Shown in pieces: positions 32,401-38,750 of a DNA stretch of 45,931 nucleotides (positions are counted from its first letter, which is position 1; each line of letters starts with the position of its first letter). The position numbers were made by a program, and so were the translations under genes. The stretch is taken from IMG/VR virus record IMGVR_UViG_3300030328_002328, positions 1-45,931 of that record; one strand, written 5' to 3'. The notes under the pieces are model-generated. The model was not told the DNA's origin and did no database searches. It worked only from the letters and a program-made list of their open reading frames with translations. Source of the DNA: a virus.

Positions 32401-34433
32401 AAAGAATAGCTACCGCTATTGGTGACTTGTATCACGATAAATTTTATAAGAAAAAAGCTAATGACCAAGATTTTTATTCAGCGGAAAATGTAACTGAAAG
32501 AGGAATGTACGGTTTTATAAATAGAACTATTGAGGGAACACCTTCGGAACAACAAGAATATTTTCAGGATAGAAAAAATTTAATAGAAGAATCTATAGTA
32601 GAATTAAGAAATGGCACTCCTTTAGAGCAACAAAAAGCGGAGGATTATCAAAAGGTTTATGACCGTATATTAAAAGATGCCGTAACAATCCAAGATGTAA
32701 AAAATAACGTCGATGGTGTTAATATTGATGCGGTAGATTTTATAATAAATGAGTGGTCACAAATATATCCTGATTTAAAAAACCATGCTTTAGATATATA
32801 TAATGTTTCATTAGATAGTGACCCTAATTATGTTTCGGATACCTATAGTTTGCTAGAAGATGTTCAAGCTCCTGATTTAGATGGTATGATATTTGACAAC
32901 CCAAATCTAAATAAAAGAAAAATATATGACAAAAAAACTGGGGTGCTGGAAAAAAACCAAAGATTAAGGTCTTTGAAACAAACATCAAAAAAGCGTTATG
33001 TTAATTTAGATTTTGATTCACAACAGATGTTTAAAATCAGGAAAGCAATAACCGATATGGATACCGCCGAAGGCATACAGCAACTCAAGGGATATACAGA
33101 TTCGGATGCTTTTGTACAAATCATTCCCGACCCCACAGTCAGGGAGGCTTTTTTAAATAGAATTAAAGAATATGTAAATGATAAAAGAGGAAATAAATTT
33201 ATTTCAGAGGAGGCTAGAAGAGGGGCTCGGATTATGAATAGGATTATAACTTTTGGGGTATCAAGAACTTTGGGTAGTGTTGGTCAGTATCCCAAGCAGT
33301 TAGTTCCACTTTCAAACACCGCTGTTAATGCTGGAGGTAGAAATACTTTTGATGCAGTTAGACAGTTTACCTCTAACAAAGCTTTAAGGGAATGGATAAA
33401 AAAGCTTCCATACGATATCGCTAACAGGGGTATTGAGGCAGAAGCCTTACTTGATTCGTATAACACTAAATTAGAAAAACAAGCAAGAACTAAAAGCGGT
33501 AAGATGGTTGGGGAGTTAGACAAACTACAAAATTGGTGGCTAAAACAAATGCTTATAAATCCCGATAAGATAGCGGCAAACGCATCGTGGGTAGCTTACT
33601 ATGGAAGAGAAATGAAAAGAAAAGGTGTTGATGTTTTTGCAGAGGGGTTCGATTGGGCTAATCATGAAGTAGATACAGAGGCTGGTAACTATGCTCAACA
33701 ACAGGTAGATAGACAACAAAACGTTTCACAAAGAGATTTACAAGGAGCGTGGTTTAGAAGTGATGATACAACAACCAGAATACTGACAAAACTTTTCATC
33801 CCTTTTTCTAACTTTTTATTAAATCAAAAAAGCAGAATGTATTCTGATTTAAATACTATGACTAATAAAAATTCCGAAACACAAGACAGACTCACAGCGG
33901 CTCGTTCTCTTGGAGGGCTGGCTGTAGAAACTGCTGTGTTTAATTCTATAGGTTTAGGGCTTACAATGGGTACAGCTGCTCTTTCAAATATGCTGGGTGC
34001 ACCAGAAGAAGACCCCGAAAAACTTGAACAGCAAACAGCTAACAGGTTAAAGGGTAGGCTTGGAAATGTTGCATCTGATATATTAAGTCCCCTACCACCT
34101 CTTGATGATGGAGTAAAGATAGCTTTAAACGGTCTTATTGCTTCTATATCAGATGACGAAAATCCATTTGAGTTTTACACTAGCAGTGAAACATTATTAG
34201 AAGATTTAGGTTTAGGGAGTATTGTTGTTGAAAAAGCTACGACCCAACCCTTTCAACTTTTAAAAACTATGTTATCAGGAACTTACAATGGTAAAGAGTT
34301 GGATGCAGACCACTACGAATTAGCACAAACTACAGCAGTGTTGTGGCCCTTATATATATCAGGAGCTTTACCAGCAGAGGTCGGTTCAATTATTAACTAT
34401 AACTTAAGAAGAATTAAAGACAGCGTTAAATAA
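29442..34433 (+). CDS. Giant internal virion/ejection protein (1663 aa)
   Basis: The first 65 residues hold two copies of a short module: IWTYLTSQGQVQVSFEEWK, then IHEYLTKKGKLTNTLEEWQ. I have seen this arrangement in large virion proteins of Bacteroidota phages. A Gly/Ala-rich hydrophobic segment (about 220-275; AGAAAGAFAGGIGAIPGAIGG) could insert into membrane. The remainder is long, helical and highly charged, with aromatic islands near the C-terminus (about 1300-1500). There is no obvious lytic transglycosylase motif. Size, membrane-active segment and gene order suggest the largest ejected protein, which would help DNA cross the cell envelope. It ends 2 nt before the 64-aa gene. Confidence 0.6.
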   Translation: MNDEILNNIWTYLTSQGQVQVSFEEWKNNVSNSPEIQITIHEYLTKKGKLTNTLEEWQIKTGLKKKEEEEIITESDSESGSSDLPEYESVLPSVIAETEKDTAIERTLGKNFITDFFGDIYRAAEQGQVQGAAVDDALELMDLIAGGKNVTQEDIQNFIAAQNELANTPESDEMRKFNQDFELAGGGMFGFLKALVKNRGQIIPQLFVSSVSAMANPASLRNAGAAIATGTGAGAAAGAFAGGIGAIPGAIGGFISSLPYALGLAGGTLETALSFGEFLQEEIEANGKEFTKEAVMEVINDEEAYGRIKGRAARRGLTIGAIDALTAGIAGKAVQSLKGAAKKAGKFNRATQAGKELIVAGGIETVGGSAGEAAARAVVGQEMDVREIGFEGIAGTATAPGSFVYGQLISRPKYRIGKEPVKRSDIEDAIKNYTDSDFAKVDITIKNDPQLLELAKKRKEDLKIKQQVLIEGQTTLPQLPVNIRERVIELEIEAKKLQNNTDKGSRIRRVEIEKELSSLYGVDTDESVTIDLDETIEETPSRTAEIKEKLKIEEKEKGPVTTEGQLSEQPRGEEVKVAVENKITEVINNTTNENLIEQKEEVFKSIAKPLNTNEARKKGFLDLVEKLSENTDVSKAVIGRLKASIQKSTFDNAGKVRNTLEKVIRTFDTPERRELYTEGNTLVKKIKSQIKRGRKKLDANLIVAAEEFLNINPLEVSDLQEYVNKANQITEGLKPTRLTKKGADVGSPFVIKDITEYTQQELEAEKIKVAQLKQDAFQELTGVSAEELSMNEVNEVLRNAYNEEVGSPDDFITNEISRVTGKEQIINTAADNAFKTYKTIIQNQLDTGVDTFSPSGQKINLTPRQKRIVKDFMEIDVTKLSTPDKVKAIDAIVNFAVNGESGGMLATTSKYKGGELAIIDSANNLRSSEVKNFVDKILPTRTGLYWSKNIASLPVMSEFMFGNQRDSRTFFENSGLQKVINGAANGERIATAIGDLYHDKFYKKKANDQDFYSAENVTERGMYGFINRTIEGTPSEQQEYFQDRKNLIEESIVELRNGTPLEQQKAEDYQKVYDRILKDAVTIQDVKNNVDGVNIDAVDFIINEWSQIYPDLKNHALDIYNVSLDSDPNYVSDTYSLLEDVQAPDLDGMIFDNPNLNKRKIYDKKTGVLEKNQRLRSLKQTSKKRYVNLDFDSQQMFKIRKAITDMDTAEGIQQLKGYTDSDAFVQIIPDPTVREAFLNRIKEYVNDKRGNKFISEEARRGARIMNRIITFGVSRTLGSVGQYPKQLVPLSNTAVNAGGRNTFDAVRQFTSNKALREWIKKLPYDIANRGIEAEALLDSYNTKLEKQARTKSGKMVGELDKLQNWWLKQMLINPDKIAANASWVAYYGREMKRKGVDVFAEGFDWANHEVDTEAGNYAQQQVDRQQNVSQRDLQGAWFRSDDTTTRILTKLFIPFSNFLLNQKSRMYSDLNTMTNKNSETQDRLTAARSLGGLAVETAVFNSIGLGLTMGTAALSNMLGAPEEDPEKLEQQTANRLKGRLGNVASDILSPLPPLDDGVKIALNGLIASISDDENPFEFYTSSETLLEDLGLGSIVVEKATTQPFQLLKTMLSGTYNGKELDADHYELAQTTAVLWPLYISGALPAEVGSIINYNLRRIKDSVK

Positions 34434-34435
34434 TT

Positions 34436-34630
34436 ATGCCTTTTAAAAGTCAAGCACAAAGAAGATGGATGTACGCTAATAAACCTGAGATGGCTAAGCA
34501 GTGGGAAGATGAAACTCCTTCAGGGAGATTACCTTCTCGTATTCATTCTAAGTCCACTTCTAAAACTCGTTTAGCTAAAAGAGCCCAAAGGCGGGCTCGC
34601 AGAGCTGCTAGAAGAGCCAAGCGTAGATAG
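34436..34630 (+). CDS. Small Arg-rich phage protein (64 aa)
   Basis: 64 aa opening MPFKSQAQRRWMYANKPEMAKQWEDETP, a pattern I know from small, widely shared phage proteins, and ending in an extreme Arg/Ala/Lys tail (RAQRRARRAARRAKRR). The tail should bind nucleic acid, so a virion-packaged or DNA-associated protein is plausible. It is the last rightward gene before the convergent junction with the early region. Function is not established. Confidence 0.65.
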   Translation: MPFKSQAQRRWMYANKPEMAKQWEDETPSGRLPSRIHSKSTSKTRLAKRAQRRARRAARRAKRR

Positions 34631-34664
34631 CGTATAATATTAAAAAATTCAATATAATTACTAC

Positions 34665-34685
34665 AAAAAAGTCCTGTTGAGGATT
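34665..34685 (-). terminator. Probable terminator of the leftward early operon
   Basis: Read on the minus strand, AATCCT-CAAC-AGGACT forms a short 6-bp stem (one G-T pair), followed by a run of six T (34670 down to 34665). It lies 15 nt after the metallophosphoesterase stop, in the 69-nt gap between convergent genes. The stem is short, so efficiency may be modest. Confidence 0.45.
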
Positions 34686-34699
34686 ATCAGTATTAAACA

Positions 34700-35419
34700 T
34701 TATAAGTGCATTAAACAGTTAATTGCCGTGTGCCCCCCTATAACAACACCACATCCTATAGCTTGTCTCTTAAAGTTTTTAGCGTATGCAGCAGCATAGC
34801 TTTTAGCGTCTATTCCACACCCTACCTGCATACCAAATACTCTAAACCTTTTCCCTACATACCACTGCACATAAGCAGAGGTGTGAGTGTGTCCACAAAC
34901 AGAAGACATCATATTGTTCCTGGCTTTCGTAGCCGCTTGACCACCCTCTCCATGCTCGTAAAGCACATCATCATATACTACGTTTTCTAACCAGTTCCAA
35001 TCTGGTGTACCTAACACGTCATTATAACTTTTAATCCATCTCTGAGGTATTTGGGAATCAAAAGCTCTACGCATTATCATCCTATCGTGATTACCAATCA
35101 TCACATCAGCAACAGGGAATTGACTGTACCATCTAGCCACATCCTCTACTGCTAAATCTAACTCATCACCTCCTCCTAATCCGTCAGGGTCTGTTGTGTG
35201 AAAGCTGGAGTAGTGGTTATCAATAATATCTCCAATAAAAATTACTTGATTACAGTTGTATTTAGCATATACATCTATGCAGAAATCTAAATAATTAGGT
35301 AATGTAAAGGGAGCGTGTAGGTCTCCGACAACTAAAATTCTTTTCTCATTTTTAGTTATATTTTCATAAGCGGCTTTTCTATTACCTCTAAGCCGTGGTC
35401 TAAAGTCACTATATGTCAT
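34700..35419 (-). CDS. Calcineurin-like metallophosphoesterase
   Basis: 239 aa. All core motifs of the two-metal phosphoesterase superfamily are readable: VVGDLHAP (D33, H35), FIGDIIDNH (63-67), MIGNHDRM (GNHD at 109-112) and VCGHTHTS (GHTH at 176-179). The enzyme should hydrolyse phosphoesters; the substrate could be DNA ends, RNA or a nucleotide. It is the last gene of the leftward early operon, overlapping the preceding small gene by 11 nt. It is shorter than SbcD and no SbcC-like partner is present, so an SbcCD role is unlikely. Confidence 0.85.
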   Translation of the reverse strand: MTYSDFRPRLRGNRKAAYENITKNEKRILVVGDLHAPFTLPNYLDFCIDVYAKYNCNQVIFIGDIIDNHYSSFHTTDPDGLGGGDELDLAVEDVARWYSQFPVADVMIGNHDRMIMRRAFDSQIPQRWIKSYNDVLGTPDWNWLENVVYDDVLYEHGEGGQAATKARNNMMSSVCGHTHTSAYVQWYVGKRFRVFGMQVGCGIDAKSYAAAYAKNFKRQAIGCGVVIGGHTAINCLMHL

Positions 35420-35597
35420 GGCTTATTGATTCGTTAATACTTTTAAGTTTGTGGTTAAGAGATATAATTGACTCTCTTGTAGAGTCATAGTCTTGGTCTA
35501 CTAAACTTTCGTATATATTACTAACGGAGTCGTGAATGTCATCCATTATGAAGTTAATATTCTGGATGCGTTTCTTTTCTATAGGCGTTATGTGCAT
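35409..35597 (-). CDS. Hypothetical helical protein (62 aa)
   Basis: 62 aa, with no recognised family. The sequence is charged and helical throughout (IQNINFIMDDIHDSVSNIYE, SIISLNHKLKSINESI) with heptad-like spacing, suggesting a small coiled coil. It sits 10 nt after its upstream neighbour and overlaps the phosphoesterase start by 11 nt, so co-translation is likely. Nothing points to a specific function. Confidence 0.5.
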   Translation of the reverse strand: MHITPIEKKRIQNINFIMDDIHDSVSNIYESLVDQDYDSTRESIISLNHKLKSINESISHDI

Positions 35598-35607
35598 ACC
35601 ATTCGGT

Positions 35608-35835
35608 TTATTGTTCTCTTAACAAAAGACCTCCCTGATAACTATCTATTTTTTTTATTGCTCTATAAATCTTCCTTGACTGTCGCTTGACGTTTTCAAC
35701 TTCTGTCTTACTTGATTCACTTCCTAGATTACAATACAAGTCAGCGTCTATCTCTAAAAGTTTATCAATCTTTTTAGAAGTTGTCCAGCTTGTGAACTCC
35801 ATAATCTTGTCTATATCATCATAAGTGTAAGACAT
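35608..35835 (-). CDS. Hypothetical conserved-looking phage protein (75 aa)
   Basis: 75 aa. The pattern KKIDKLLEIDADLYCNLGSESSK followed by VENVKRQSRKIYRAIKKID is one I recall from small proteins of marine phages. It is helical, with no catalytic motif, one Cys and no membrane segment. It lies in the leftward replication operon, 23 nt after the DnaA-domain-like gene. A regulatory or replication accessory role is possible but unsupported. Confidence 0.5.
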   Translation of the reverse strand: MSYTYDDIDKIMEFTSWTTSKKIDKLLEIDADLYCNLGSESSKTEVENVKRQSRKIYRAIKKIDSYQGGLLLREQ

Positions 35836-35858
35836 ATATAAAAATCCTTACCCTAAAG

Positions 35859-36260
35859 TTAAGTAATTTTTTCTAATCTTGTTTTTAATTTAGCGTGTTT
35901 TTCTTTAAGAAGAATATGTTTAAACAGAAGCTGTTGGTATTTTTGTTTGTAGGTTTTACGTAAATATCCGTTTGTTTTAGTGAGCTGGTCTGTAATTTTA
36001 TCTCTTGCTTCACTGTATACTTCCAGGTATTTTTCCTCTTTCCATAAAGTAAGGTTTAAAAAAAGTTTTAACCCATGTAAGACAGTAGCATGGTCACGTC
36101 TAATTGATTTGCCTATATCTATAGTGGAAGAGCGGGTAAAATCACGACATAACTTATAATATACCGCACGCTGATAAACATTATTTCTGTCTCTGCCCGG
36201 CAAAGTAAAGTCATTATCAAATAGTTTTATTAATAGTTTTTGGATTTGTATCATTTCCAT
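35859..36260 (-). CDS. DnaA domain IV-like DNA-binding protein with coiled-coil tail
   Basis: 133 aa from the ATG at 36260 (a TTG two codons upstream is also possible). Residues about 28-70 carry the DnaA domain IV signature: RAVYYKLCRDFT, a serine/threonine turn, IDIGKSIRRDHATVLHGL. The block RDHATVLH (55-62) matches the family motif whose Asp, His, Thr and Val contact the DnaA box. There is no AAA+ ATPase domain. The C-terminal 60 residues are a Lys/Leu-rich coiled coil. It could bind DnaA boxes on phage or host DNA, recruit replication proteins, or compete with host DnaA. It overlaps the preceding gene by 44 nt. Confidence 0.65.
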   Translation of the reverse strand: MEMIQIQKLLIKLFDNDFTLPGRDRNNVYQRAVYYKLCRDFTRSSTIDIGKSIRRDHATVLHGLKLFLNLTLWKEEKYLEVYSEARDKITDQLTKTNGYLRKTYKQKYQQLLFKHILLKEKHAKLKTRLEKIT

Positions 36261-36591
36261 GGTCAATAGTTTGATTTAAGTTAATATAATCTAAGTAATC
36301 ATCCACATCAATTATTTCAAATTTATAAAATAAAGGGTGCATAGACTTAGAGTTTAAAAATTCTACGCTAAAATATAAAGGGTTGTGTTTAGCTATTACT
36401 CCAGCTACCAGACCAAATCTCTTAAAATTTTTAGACTCTCTGTTCTCTTTATATATCTGAGTGGCTAACATATCGAGTTTCATTATTATAGCCGCACTAT
36501 ATATAGGAGGCAATAGCTCTAGTTCTTCTAAAAAAGTTTCCTCCATTTCGTAGTAATATTCATTCCCTGATAATTTGCGTGGTATATCCAT
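36217..36591 (-). CDS. Hypothetical protein (124 aa)
   Basis: 124 aa with no family recognised. The N-terminal part is acidic and helical (YYYEMEETFLEELELLPPIYSAAIIMKLDMLATQIYKENRES). The middle is beta-prone with many aromatics (PLYFSVEFLNSKSMHPLFYKFEIID), and the C-terminus is polar. It overlaps the VRR-NUC gene by 32 nt and the DnaA-like gene by 44 nt, an unusually deep overlap on both sides that argues for co-regulation. Function unknown. Confidence 0.5.
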   Translation of the reverse strand: MDIPRKLSGNEYYYEMEETFLEELELLPPIYSAAIIMKLDMLATQIYKENRESKNFKRFGLVAGVIAKHNPLYFSVEFLNSKSMHPLFYKFEIIDVDDYLDYINLNQTIDHGNDTNPKTINKTI

Positions 36592-36799
36592 ATTCTTTTA
36601 ATTCTTTTATACGGTATTCTTGAAGGGCAGATACTTTTCCTTTTGGAGTTTTAACCTCGTAAAACTTCACCCCCTCGGTCGGATGCAGAGCAACTAAATC
36701 CGGGATACCATTTTTGTTTGTCTTTATTAATTTTATAACATAATAACCTAACATTTCTAACTCATCAATTTTCTTTTTTTGAATTTGCTGTTCGGTCAT
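36560..36799 (-). CDS. VRR-NUC domain nuclease
   Basis: 79 aa, essentially only the nuclease domain. The PD-(D/E)XK core is clear: NGIPDLVALHP (D34), then FYEVKTPKGKVSALQ (E48, K50, Q60), ending with the usual YGYTTQII strand. The stand-alone VRR-NUC fold occurs in phages and in FAN1-type proteins, with structure-specific nuclease activity such as junction or flap cleavage. In this operon it could resolve recombination or replication intermediates before packaging. An in-frame TAATTTTG box lies only 4 nt before its ATG, which may be chance. Confidence 0.8.
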   Translation of the reverse strand: MTEQQIQKKKIDELEMLGYYVIKLIKTNKNGIPDLVALHPTEGVKFYEVKTPKGKVSALQEYRIKELKEYGYTTQIIRE

Positions 36800-36808
36800 T
36801 ATACAAAA

Positions 36809-37114
36809 TTAATCTTTTAATTTATTATATAAATCTAGTTGGCTGTATTTTCTATAAGCTTTTATTATTGCTTGTCTCGAGGCTTGAGCTACATTTGACA
36901 ATCCCTCTTCCGCTTCCGTTAAAACAGCTATATAATTTTGGATTCGCATTTTTAATGACTCTGGGGTCGTGTCGATATCCGAAGATATCCTTTCTAATAA
37001 CGAGTCTGTCTTTTCATAACTATATCGATTCATTAACTCTTCAATTACATAGACATCATCAACGATAGTCCATTTCTTTTTAGGAGGCTTTCTTTTATTT
37101 TCCATATTAATCAT
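36809..37114 (-). CDS. Small protein with GLSN-x-S-R type (Myb/SANT-like) module
   Basis: 101 aa from the ATG at 37114, with a second ATG at 37105 (MENKRK) that would avoid overlapping the preceding stop. WTIVDDVYVIEELMNRYS (about 15-32) then ESLKMRIQNYIAVLTEAEEGLSNVAQASRQ (about 53-82) resembles the helical module found beside HNH and other nucleases in bacterial restriction and homing systems (N-x-x-A-L...GLSN-S...R). Here it stands alone, with no nuclease fused. DNA binding is plausible. It sits in the replication operon right before the VRR-NUC gene; a partnership is possible but unproven. Confidence 0.5.
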   Translation of the reverse strand: MINMENKRKPPKKKWTIVDDVYVIEELMNRYSYEKTDSLLERISSDIDTTPESLKMRIQNYIAVLTEAEEGLSNVAQASRQAIIKAYRKYSQLDLYNKLKD

Positions 37115-37235
37115 TTATAATTTCAAAACTTGTCCCCTCGTGACAGTGAGAACATCTTCCTGTGTTATACTTATCGATTTCGCCAATAGGATAATAACCA
37201 CAGCACACGGAGAGTAATTCGTTTTTATTTATCAT
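37107..37235 (-). CDS. Tiny zinc-ribbon-like protein (42 aa)
   Basis: 42 aa filling an otherwise empty gap. It contains SVCCGYYPIG (two Cys at 11-12) and RCSHCHEGTSFEI (Cys28, His30, Cys31, His32), a compact Cys/His arrangement suggesting one zinc site. The ATG overlaps the stop of the gene before it (ATGATAAATAA) and its stop overlaps the next start, so it fits the tiled operon. A chance frame is possible, but clustered Cys/His and tight tiling favour a real gene. Confidence 0.5.
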   Translation of the reverse strand: MINKNELLSVCCGYYPIGEIDKYNTGRCSHCHEGTSFEIIND

Positions 37236-37446
37236 CTTTAGTTGTTTTAGTTGCTTCTTTTTTTTGTTTCTCTGATTCTTTTTTTAGCTTATCTAAAGCT
37301 TTATCATACTGGGGCATTCTTTTAATTGTTTCTAATGTTCCTACTGATAGGTTTTTAAGGTTGTACATTTCCTGTATTACTTGTTGCATGATTTCGTCAA
37401 GCTTGTTAAGCTTGTTCATCATCTCTATTAATTTTTGTTCTTTCAT
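37225..37446 (-). CDS. Small coiled-coil protein (73 aa)
   Basis: 73 aa, almost entirely charged helix. MMNKLNKLDEIMQQVIQEMYNLKNL shows heptad spacing of Leu/Met/Ile, and the second half is Lys/Glu rich (KLKKESEKQKKEATKTTKDDK). This suggests an oligomeric coiled coil. It lies 2 nt after the SF2 helicase stop and overlaps the tiny zinc-ribbon gene. No specific family or function recognised. Confidence 0.5.
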   Translation of the reverse strand: MKEQKLIEMMNKLNKLDEIMQQVIQEMYNLKNLSVGTLETIKRMPQYDKALDKLKKESEKQKKEATKTTKDDK

Positions 37447-37448
37447 AA

Positions 37449-38675
37449 TTATAAACTTAATAAATCTTTTTTAAAGTGTCGCAGTGTGTAATCCTTTTTT
37501 TTAGACACAGCCTTATATATCCTATCTTCTATCCCTCCCTCTGCAAATATCCAATATACTTTATTTGTTTTAGTGTCTTTGGTTGTCATTCTATCACGAG
37601 ATTGCCAATAACTTAATGCACTAAAATCAATATTATAATAGATTAAGCATTCTGCTTCCTTTAAACTTATCCCCTCTCTTCCGCTGACAATTTGCAAAGC
37701 TATAGACTTATCGCTTTCTTTAAACTCTTGTATATCATTAGTGAGTTTGTCTCCATAGATATCCTTTAGAGCTTTATACTCTGCGGTAAACTTATAAAAA
37801 ATACCCACCTTTTTATTCTTAAACTCTGAAGCTATATAATTAGCTTTGGTATGGTCTAGCACCTGAGCTTTATTGCTTTCAAATATAATAGTCCCTGAAC
37901 ATAGCTGATGAATTTTAGACATTAACTTTACTCCTGTGTCTGCCAATATTACTTCTTCTCTCCCTTCAAACACTTTATCTTTCTTTAACTTTTTAATTAT
38001 ATCATAAGTTAAATCACTCATCTTTACTTTTTTAATTTGCTCTATTGTCTCTACTTTAAAGCCCGCTTCTTTTTGAGTATAAGAAATCATATAGGGTTGT
38101 AGTGCGTGCAATATGGATTCTTTACCGTGCGAATAATCATTATGAGTCAAGCTCCCAATCTTAACAGGCATTACATCTACATACACCCTAGCGAATGAAT
38201 AAAAGTTAGTGAATACATTAAAAGGATTGTGAGGACATCCATACACCTGATGATAAAGCTGACTAAATGATTCAGGAGAAGGAGTCCCTGACATTAAAAC
38301 TACATAAGGTTTGTTTTTAGATATAATATCTTTAACCATTTTAGTTCTTTTACTAGGTTTAGGATAAGCCCCCATACTATGAGCTTCATCTAACACTATA
38401 AAATCAAATTTCCCTTCAATCTTGTGTAGACTTTCGTAATTAATAACAACTAACTCATATTTAGGATTGAGCTTCGTGTAGTCTAGCTCTATAGAGGAGA
38501 TAGCTTTTTTCTTTGTTACAAAAAGCATACGCTTAATCTTTAGTTTTTGAGCCACCCCCATAGCTGTTAAAGTTTTACCTGTTCTAACCTGCATAGATAG
38601 ATAAACGAACTGATAACGATTAAGAACGCTGACTGCATTTTTTATAATTTTTACTTGATATTCTCTAAAATTCAT
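37449..38675 (-). CDS. SF2 (SNF2-like) DNA helicase/translocase
   Basis: 408 aa. Readable motifs: a Q-like start FREYQVKII (3-11), motif I MQVRTGKTL (28-36; P-loop without the leading Ala/Gly), and motif II VLDEAHS (DEAH at 96-99). Further on come motif III LMSGTPSPES (about 133), motif V/IV around LQIVSGREGISLKEA and motif VI YWQSRDRM. The order and spacing fit phage SNF2-type helicases of Bacteroidota viruses, which remodel forks or recombination intermediates. It is shorter than cellular SNF2 proteins, with minimal insertions. It lies 75 nt after the primase-helicase gene. Confidence 0.8.
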   Translation of the reverse strand: MNFREYQVKIIKNAVSVLNRYQFVYLSMQVRTGKTLTAMGVAQKLKIKRMLFVTKKKAISSIELDYTKLNPKYELVVINYESLHKIEGKFDFIVLDEAHSMGAYPKPSKRTKMVKDIISKNKPYVVLMSGTPSPESFSQLYHQVYGCPHNPFNVFTNFYSFARVYVDVMPVKIGSLTHNDYSHGKESILHALQPYMISYTQKEAGFKVETIEQIKKVKMSDLTYDIIKKLKKDKVFEGREEVILADTGVKLMSKIHQLCSGTIIFESNKAQVLDHTKANYIASEFKNKKVGIFYKFTAEYKALKDIYGDKLTNDIQEFKESDKSIALQIVSGREGISLKEAECLIYYNIDFSALSYWQSRDRMTTKDTKTNKVYWIFAEGGIEDRIYKAVSKKKDYTLRHFKKDLLSL

Positions 38676-38750
38676 ATATTTTTTAAAATTTGACCTCGTA
38701 GGAAGCGTTCTAAGAGACTTTCTCCTACCTCCTAATACCTATACACCCCC
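38676..38750 (-). other. Intergenic gap with a possible hairpin before the SF2 helicase
   Basis: The 75-nt gap between primase-helicase and SF2 helicase genes is among the longest in the leftward operon. On the minus strand it has a purine-rich TTAGGAGGTAGGAG segment whose GTAGGA can pair with a later TCCTAC. The region ends in an A/T-rich stretch before the ATG. No -7 box was found. It may be a processing or translation-control element. Confidence 0.25.

Noticed and set aside
36783-36805. TAATTTTG box 4 nt before the VRR-NUC start on the minus strand
   Set aside because: Overlaps the end of the upstream gene in very A/T-rich sequence; a match of this quality can be chance.
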